Source of the DNA: Chrysophaeum taylorii
Lineage: Eukaryota > Sar > Pelagophyceae > Pelagomonadales > Pelagomonadaceae
Assembly (NCBI GenBank): GCA_029834535.1
Contig: JAQMWT010000009.1
Span: 466,232 to 530,231 of the forward strand
Direction: 5' to 3'
Length of the DNA stretch: 64,000 nucleotides
The translations under genes and the position numbers were made by a program. Below, in pieces: positions 58,200 through 64,000 of this stretch (position 1 is the first letter of the stretch; each line of letters begins with the position of its first letter). The notes beneath the pieces are model-generated. The model did no database searches. It had not been told where the DNA came from and saw only the letters and a program-made list of their open reading frames with translations.

Positions 58200-61100
58200 C
58201 ATTTCGTCGTTCCAGAATGCATCTGTGAATTCATTCGTCGCCTGCTGATCCTCATCAGCATCGGCGATCGGTTCCGTGTCAGCTGCGGCTTTGAGTCTGC
58301 AGCTGCGCGGTGTTCCGGGTGGCTTCTTTAGTAAGAAATTCCGAGCTTTCGTCCACCAATCCTGCAGGTTCCACGTCTGCTCGTCTTCGTCACACATTTG
58401 AGAACGCTGCTAATCTTCTTCATAAATCTATCCTTTTCTTCCGGCGCGCGGCGTATCCGTGTCTCGATCCGTAGTAACGAAACCGTTTCGGGGGGTCCGC
58501 AGGAAAAGATGGCGTCCGTCCCCATCCCCGACGCCTCCGGTCCACCTGAGGGTCAAAATCTTGCGTAAAATCGTTTTTCCGTCTGCAATACTCGCGCTTG
58601 TCACGTATCGTTCAGTCCGACATGGCGCGCACGAGCTATCACTGCAGAAATTCATGCGTCTGGTCACAGCCAGTTCGGTCGCAATCGGTCGTCTCTGGAG
58701 GGTCAAAGATAAGCCGATTGGCATCGAGGGCCTTCCTCATCAAAAATAAACGTGTGGTCGTCGTGGACGCACTTGTCAAATAACATTAACGCGGACACTG
58801 GTTCAAAAGTGTAGCTGCTTCATCTTCCGAATCTGAATCGCCTTCCCAGTATCGTGGAGCTTCAAGTTCTTCGCCTCGAGATGCTTCGAGCTCATCGTCG
58901 ACATCTGCTCTTACCCCCACCCCCAATAAATCTGTGCCAAAGACCGACGATGGTCAGCACGTCGTTGGGTGGCTCGTCCATCGGTAGGGCGAGCAAGATA
59001 TTCGAATGCGGCCGGCGGCAAGGGCGGAGGCGGCGTCCGTCGGTGCGGGTGTCAATTGTTCAGGGTTAAACCGTCACTCACTAATGGTAATTGTGACCGC
59101 AAAGGTCGTAAATGCGAGCGTTGCGCTCAAAAAAATCGAATTTATATTACGTCGGCCTCCGTCGTATTAGTCCAAAAAAGAGTTACAGCGTCGTCTGTGC
59201 CGGCGCGAACTTCGACTGGGGCTCTTGTTATCTTTGTCTCTCTCTGGCGTCAGTTCGGCAGGTCCTAGTACCTCTGGATCATCCCTGTAGGCGACTGGTG
59301 CTTCCAAGTCTATCCGAACTGGCTCAATCGTCTCGTCTATCGAAACATCGACGCCTCGTCTTTTTAAAACTCCGACCAAACGTAAATTAAATCTCGGTTG
59401 TGCCAATAAATCCGTGCCTCGGGGTCGGAATTGTACTTCTTTCCACTCTGGCGGTTTCTTCGTCAGGAAACATTGAGCTCGTATCCTTATCGTCGGTACG
59501 CTCATCTTCCTATTATCCATGCTGATCGTCCCATCCAAATTCGGTTCCGGGCGGCAGCTATACTCATCCCTCATAGTATGTTCGGGATCTTTCTTTATCA
59601 CGTAACCATCATCATATGCAGGCTAAAAATGTGAACTCTTCGTTCGTGAGCAATACGCCAGGGCTTTCACTGAGCTCCAAAGGCAGTTCATGCGTTATAA
59701 GATTCTTCATCTCTTCCGCTTTCGTATTCATTTTCTGGCCGTTTCACTCGGCCTCTCATCCACTCCATCGCTTCGAATATCGGCAATCGCCTCGTCACTA
59801 AAATGCAGCACACGAATTGTGCGCCATCGTCAAAGGGAATAAAACATGCAAAAAACGTCTGCAGTCGGTTCGTCGGGGGGCTGCAAAAGAAGAAGGCGTC
59901 GTCCCCCACGTCATATCTGTCAAAAACTGGCCACCAAAGGGCACGTGACGTTCGATGGGTGTGTACTCAGGTGCGCGCTTATCATTCGAGGTAATCCTGC
60001 GACGCATCGTCGATCGATCGTGGAGGCGACGTGCCATCCACTTGAATGTTCGGAGGTAAACTCATAGCATCGAGCGTAGCAGCGGCGGGTCCCTTACTTT
60101 GGGCGTCATCGGCTGCACGGGGCTCGTAAATCGGATTCGCACATAACTCCGGCGCGTCGTCAAGACCGAGGGTTGTGTCAGCTGACGACAAATAATATCG
60201 TGCCACCAACGGTGACACCGGGTTAAAGCGTTGTCGGCTTCGACCCGTAGTTGCTAACGACGTTTCGGTCAAATTCTTCATTCTGTGGGGATTTTAGTTT
60301 GGGTGAGCTCCTTCGACTTGGATTGCTCTTGATCGTAGTTTAACGACGTTTCGGTCATCTCGGACGACTCGTCGTAGTCGTCGCCGCGGCTTCCTAACGC
60401 TCGCGTTCGCGTGGGCGGCGGTACCTCCGAAGGTCGGAATTCTCCCTCGAGACTGTTCGCTCGCCTCGGGCGATTCGGCATACGCAACTCATCTCTTTCA
60501 CGTGTCAACGCGCTTGCTTGATCTTGGAGGCGTCTGCTCGAGCATTGGCCATACGCAGCTGTCGCACTATTTTTATCTCCTTCCGGTGTAGCCGTTCCTT
60601 TTCGTTCGTTCTCTTCCCCTATTTTAAAAAAGTCCTTCTTGCGCGCGTTCTCTTCGCGTAATGCCCGCAAGTGAGCCTCGTAGAACTCATTCATTTCGTT
60701 GCATCCGGGGTTCTGCGCGGACGCTGTCGATCGTCCTCCCGCCGGTCTCTCCGTGGGCTTGCCGTAGTTGTAGTTTAGCTCTTCCTCGTCAACTTCTATC
60801 GTGCTCTTCTTCATCGCCATCATCATCATCATCATCATTCCGCTCGTTCGTCTCATCCTGACGGCTTGGCGGTTCTTCATATCGTTGCTCGACGGCAGCA
60901 TCATCGTCTTCCATATCGGCTCTGGCTCGTTCTAGTCGGCCGAGATCAGAGCGGGTCCAAAATGGTTGAGTCGTCGTCGTTCTCGTGCTCCTTCGGCTCT
61001 GGAACTTCTAATCGTCCACGACACGCGTAATATCGTCGTTGCGTGCGTCTTCCACCGACAAATCTATCCGTACGGTGGGCGGCAGAACTCGTCTCTGCCC

Positions 61101-61356
61101 GGCAAACAATGCCTTCCGTGAGCTGCGATCTCATCCGCTCGCCTGCGGCAGCGGTACCCGGTTGCGCGTCGGTTAGCACAAATCGCGCGTCGTCACTTCC
61201 GACGACTATCCGGCCGGGAACTTTCCCACGGCAATGGTCCTTCTGGAATTCCTTGTCGGCGCGCTTGATCAGGGCGCGCACGGCGTCCGGACCGTGTAGA
61301 GTGCAAAGATGCGGTGGTGCAACCGATATGGTCGCTCGAATCTCATATCCTCCACC
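58200..61356 (-). pseudogene. Gag-like region, fragmented
   Basis: Successive minus-strand frames in different registers cover this interval: 61356-60946, 60904-60278 (MKNRQAVRMRRTSGMMMMMM, ELNYNYGKPTERPAGGRSTA), 60281-59982, 60037-59798, 59909-59688, 59601-59167 and 58724-58428. Position between primer-binding site and protease identifies it as gag. I could not see an intact CCHC zinc knuckle; a CGHNYH string near 59065-59085 may be a remnant. At least five frameshifts. Confidence 0.6.
61333..61355 (-). promoter_or_regulatory. Primer-binding site complementary to a tRNA 3' end
   Basis: Directly next to the 5' LTR (after one base) the minus strand reads GGTGGAGGATATGAGATTCG then AGC. Its complement, CGAATCTCATATCCTCCACC, has the layout of a tRNA 3' end: T-loop TCGAAT, T-stem strand, acceptor strand ATCCTCC, discriminator A and CC(A). 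I cannot name the tRNA isoacceptor. Confidence 0.7.
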
Positions 61357-61679
61357 TTGTGGCGTAAGGAGGATTTTAGGGGCTACCTGGCGTGCCTTCG
61401 AATCCGGCTCGCCGATCGCGTCGTGCCTTTGGAGGGTCACTGGACGAGGATGGCCGTTCTCCCGCGCGACCACAAACAACTCCTGCGCCTGGTCCTCTCA
61501 ACTTGAGGATCGGCTGTGCTATGATCAAGGATAATCGAAAATCAGAAATCAGGGTGACACGTGTCACGAAAAGGAAGATTGTCATAGAAAACTCAGAATC
61601 ATCAGGAACGGAGTAGGGTGCCCCTGATAAGGGGGCCCTAGAAGAGGGTAAGCCTTAGGAGGCGGGATTTGCCGCCACA
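61357..61679 (-). repeat. 5' LTR (323 bp)
   Basis: Begins TGTGGCGTAAGGAGGATTTT and ends CCGCCACA on the plus strand. Compared with the 3' LTR it lacks about 15 bases at scattered one- to three-base sites and has few substitutions. Confidence 0.9.
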
Positions 61680-61684
61680 CCTAC
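61680..61684. repeat. Target-site duplication, right (CCTAC)
   Basis: Direct repeat of 51455-51459. Confidence 0.85.
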
Positions 61685-61892
61685 AACGCGTGTTTTTCCT
61701 TTTTTGCGAGGGGAGAAAGATATCGACTTCACTATGGGGACTAGTTCCATCGCGACGATCTCGCGGCGTGGCGACACATACTGCTTGAGTGCAAATGAAC
61801 ATAGCTCAGCGATCCGTTGAGTATGTCTTAGTACAAACTGAAACATAGTTAACGGCTCGTACGAACTTTCTTATCCGACCCTGCAAGTTTTG

Positions 61893-62030
61893 GTTATGGG
61901 CCCTTACAGCGCTCGAGGTGGGCCTTTGCGCGCGCGAGGGGATCGCGCTCACCTCGAGCGCTGTAGGCCATAACCAAGGTGCGGTAGGATGCCGGTCCTG
62001 GTGTGCGAGTGCCCGGGCTATATCAGCCCG
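61893..62030. repeat. Fold-back repeat plus TATA-containing repeat copy D
   Basis: 61893-61921 (GGTTATGGGCCCTTACAGCG onward to CTCGAGGTG) is the inverse of 61950-61978, giving a hairpin with ~29-bp arms and a G/C-rich loop. Copy D of the ~65-bp repeat follows directly (GCGGTAGGATGCCGGTCCTG ... GGGCTATAT), shortened relative to copies A-C. Confidence 0.75.
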
Positions 62031-62390
62031 CCGTGTATCTATCAGCACCAAGACCCGCAGAGCTCGATGGTCTTGCCCCCGAAGCCCAGTGCCCCAAGAC
62101 GTCTCCGCCCTAAAACTCGCTAATCGGGACATTTTCTAGGTCTCCAGGTGCGGATCGACGCCAGGCGTGAAAGTGGTCAAGCGGTGGTTGCGACGGTCGA
62201 TCAGTTGCGGGAATAAAACGGGTTTATGCTCAAACGCGCTTGTAGAAAACTCGTGAGTATATTAACAACAGTAGGGGTGGTGGGGTCTTTGTGGCCTTGT
62301 TGGTGGAAGTTGTCGTACGCGTTCAACACGGGCGCCTGCTCGAACGCGGATGTCGTCGACTCTTTCCGTACGGGAAACAGAGGTGGCGTC
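62031..62390. other. Spacer between fold-back repeat and receptor paralogue
   Basis: No recognisable gene. A plus-strand frame runs through it into the pseudogene (62226-62912) but is the antisense of the receptor-like sequence. Confidence 0.45.
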
Positions 62391-63157
62391 GAGGCAGAAC
62401 GCTGCTTCGAGCGTGATGCGCCCCATGAATTGGAGCGTCGAGGGCGCCAGGACGCGCGACCCACGCCGCCGCGCCGTCATCCAGCGTCGTGTCGAGTCCA
62501 ATCTGGCGTAGCTACGTCCGATGTGTTGTGCGCCTGCCGTAGCATGGTAGCCTTGAGCTTCCAGGCACGCTGGAGCCTCCAAGCGCGCTGGAGGCGCAGG
62601 GCAGCGATGTGCCGCTTGTGGAGTTCGCGTTTCTTGGAGCTGCGAGGATTCGAGGAGACGAGGCTGTCGACGAACCGGCGAAGGAGGCGAACTTGTTTCG
62701 ACGTAGCAAGAGCGCATAGTACAAAACCGAGCTCCGGTCAACTTCCTCGATCATTGAGACCGTGCGCGTTGGCGCGTTTCGACGGTGAATATCGCGCTCG
62801 AGGCGCGCGACGTGACCGCGAGGCGCTGGCGCTCGTCTTCGGTACTTTCGAGGATGATATCAAGGAATTCCGGCATGAAGTTCTCGAGGCTGCGATAGAA
62901 GACAGCGCTTGAAGCTGCTCGAGTAATTTGTTGGTCACGCTTTGGTCGCTCAAGGCGCGAGGCTGTTGTTGAGGCTAAAAGTTAGCAATCTCGTGCGCCG
63001 GATGGATCGCGACCTTACTCTTGACGTAAGCCCTGAGTGCCTGCCCGCGGAATGTGTTGAGAATTTCAAAACATCTCCAAGTTATGCAGGGACCGCTTCA
63101 TCGCGCTCCAGTCGGTCGTCTCGAGCCTGGCGAGCCCCGCTTACTACAATCTTCCTC

Positions 63158-63189
<32 letters not shown>

Positions 63190-64000
63190 AAGCGTTCTTC
63201 CGACGATTTGCGTTGTTGTTTCGTCTCCTCGCCTTTGGGCAAACGCAAACGGCCTCGAACTCTAGCGGCAACTCGAGGTCGTCGTCGCTCGCATAGATGA
63301 CGACAGCGTCTTTCTTTCCTCGCGCGAAAATCAGAGGAGTGGACATGGCGCGAGTGACTTTTCGACGCAAACCGGCCAATCGCGCGAGCCTGCCCTGCGT
63401 CTTGCTACTACGTCCAACACCCAGTCGGGCGATCGAGGCCCGTCGATATGCGCCACGAGGCTTCGACACCCTTGAGATTTTGCATGATGCGGTAGCGTAG
63501 CATGTCGCGGATCGAGACGCCCTTGATGTCTTCGAGCGTCGACCACGCGGCGAAGAAGAGGAACGCCGCGTGGACGAGCTTGAAAAGGAGGTTGTAGATG
63601 CGTTTTAGGCGAACCGCTTTTTTCTCTTCGCTATCTAAAATTGCGAGGTAGCTGAAGACCACGCCGAGGAGAACCGTGCACATGACAAGACCTGTCCCCG
63701 CGAGCTCGAGGTGATTCATGCGCGTCTCGACGTTCGGCTTGACGCGCGACTGGGCGGCCATGAAGACGAGGAGGACGACGCAGGCGCTAGTCGCCTGGGC
63801 CGACGGCGACGTCCATAGCAATACCTGGATCGCGACGAGGAGCGCCTGCTTGAGGAGCCTCGCGAAGCCCCAGTAGAGCGCGCCGGCTCGGAACGGCGAG
63901 TACATGAAGCCAAAGCGGTCGAGGACGGTCGAAGTGCAGAGCCTGTTGCGCTCGTGTGCCCTGAAGAGGACGCGGCCGATGGCGATGATACGAGCGCTGT
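62391..64000 (-). pseudogene. Second copy of the large receptor gene, C-terminal part, frameshifted, continues beyond the window
   Basis: Minus-strand frame 63905-63408 (FRAGALYWGFARLLKQALLV, AAQSRVKPNVETRMNHLELA, GVSIRDMLRYRIMQNLKGVE) is nearly the same as residues ~1190-1360 of the receptor at 40-45 kb. After EASW the match changes frame (63469-63098, AMSTPLIFARGKKDAVVIYA). It changes again through the FNTFRGQAL region and at MIEEVDRSSVLYYALLLRRN (62754). At least four frameshifts, mostly single missing bases. Either a pseudogene or a real paralogue read with indel errors. Confidence 0.75.

Larger units (their letters stand above)
51460..61679 (-). mobile_element. Full-length Ty3/gypsy LTR retrotransposon encoding a C5-cytosine methyltransferase
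   Basis: 10,220 bp bounded by direct repeats 51460-51796 and 61357-61679, each starting TGTGGCG and ending GCCACA. It is flanked by the 5-bp duplication CCTAC (51455-51459 and 61680-61684). On the minus strand the order is 5' LTR, primer-binding site, gag-like region, aspartic protease, C5-methyltransferase, reverse transcriptase, RNase H, integrase, 3' LTR. RT-RNaseH-IN order identifies Ty3/gypsy. The Pol frame is open for 1251 codons, so the copy is fairly young, but two in-frame stops and several frameshifts in gag and protease make it defective as read. It appears less GC-rich than host genes. Confidence 0.9.

Noticed and set aside
1-64000. tRNA or rRNA genes
   Set aside because: I looked for T-arm signatures such as GGTTCGAAT with pairing acceptor stems and for conserved rRNA blocks. 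The only T-loop-like hits were in the LTR (near 51497) and the retrotransposon primer site, neither with a full cloverleaf.

Overview
The window looks like nuclear DNA of a photosynthetic stramenopile (ochrophyte alga). It is GC-rich, genes lie close together on both strands, introns are rare and only 50-68 bp long, and trinucleotide and other microsatellites are everywhere. Lineage evidence is a plastid-type ribosomal protein bL19 and a CIA30 protein whose leaders carry an A-F cleavage motif (AMAF, AVAF) typical of secondary red plastids, plus a YlmG/YggT plastid protein. A WDR93-like protein suggests a flagellated stage. No rRNA, tRNA or CRISPR array was recognised. This is inference from sequence reading only; no database search was run.

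Layout. 0.03-12.4 kb: a roughly 10.4-kb segment bounded by 1-kb inverted repeats, each holding the same decayed Pif1/Helitron-type helicase C-terminus. It contains ATAD3, a CmcJ/AsaB-type oxygenase-like protein, a membrane protein, an unknown protein, Rab geranylgeranyltransferase alpha and an FCP1-like phosphatase with an F-box. 12.4-36.9 kb: ordinary gene-dense DNA with a WDR93-like protein, a secreted protein, YlmG, a coiled-coil/RS protein, two multispanning proteins (one GPCR-like), a HERP-like protein, a TM-C2-PH-like protein, CIA30, an SLC35 nucleotide-sugar transporter, signal peptidase subunit 3 and plastid bL19. SINE-like repeats and a dead DDE transposase interrupt it. 36.9-40.1 kb: relic, gene-poor DNA. 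40.2-45.5 kb: one very large spliced receptor-like gene (signal peptide, LamG-like, discoidin-like, Cys-rich, many TM segments). 45.6-51.4 kb: nested dead transposons (PIF/Harbinger, a 5'-truncated LINE, a DDE transposase) and fold-back repeats.

51.46-61.68 kb: a complete Ty3/gypsy LTR retrotransposon on the minus strand with two LTRs, a 5-bp target duplication (CCTAC), a tRNA-complementary primer site, degenerate gag, protease, RT, RNase H and integrase. Between protease and RT it carries a C5-cytosine DNA methyltransferase with motifs I, II, IV, VIII, IX and X recognisable. This is the most interesting object in the window. 61.7-64.0 kb: another fold-back repeat and a frameshifted second copy of the big receptor gene running off the end.

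Most single-copy genes are housekeeping (ER translocation and ERAD, prenylation, Golgi transport, organelle biogenesis) and do not form one pathway. The coherent biology is the mobile-element layer: a LINE and SINE family that share a 3' tail, Helitron-derived inverted repeats, and the methyltransferase-bearing retrotransposon.
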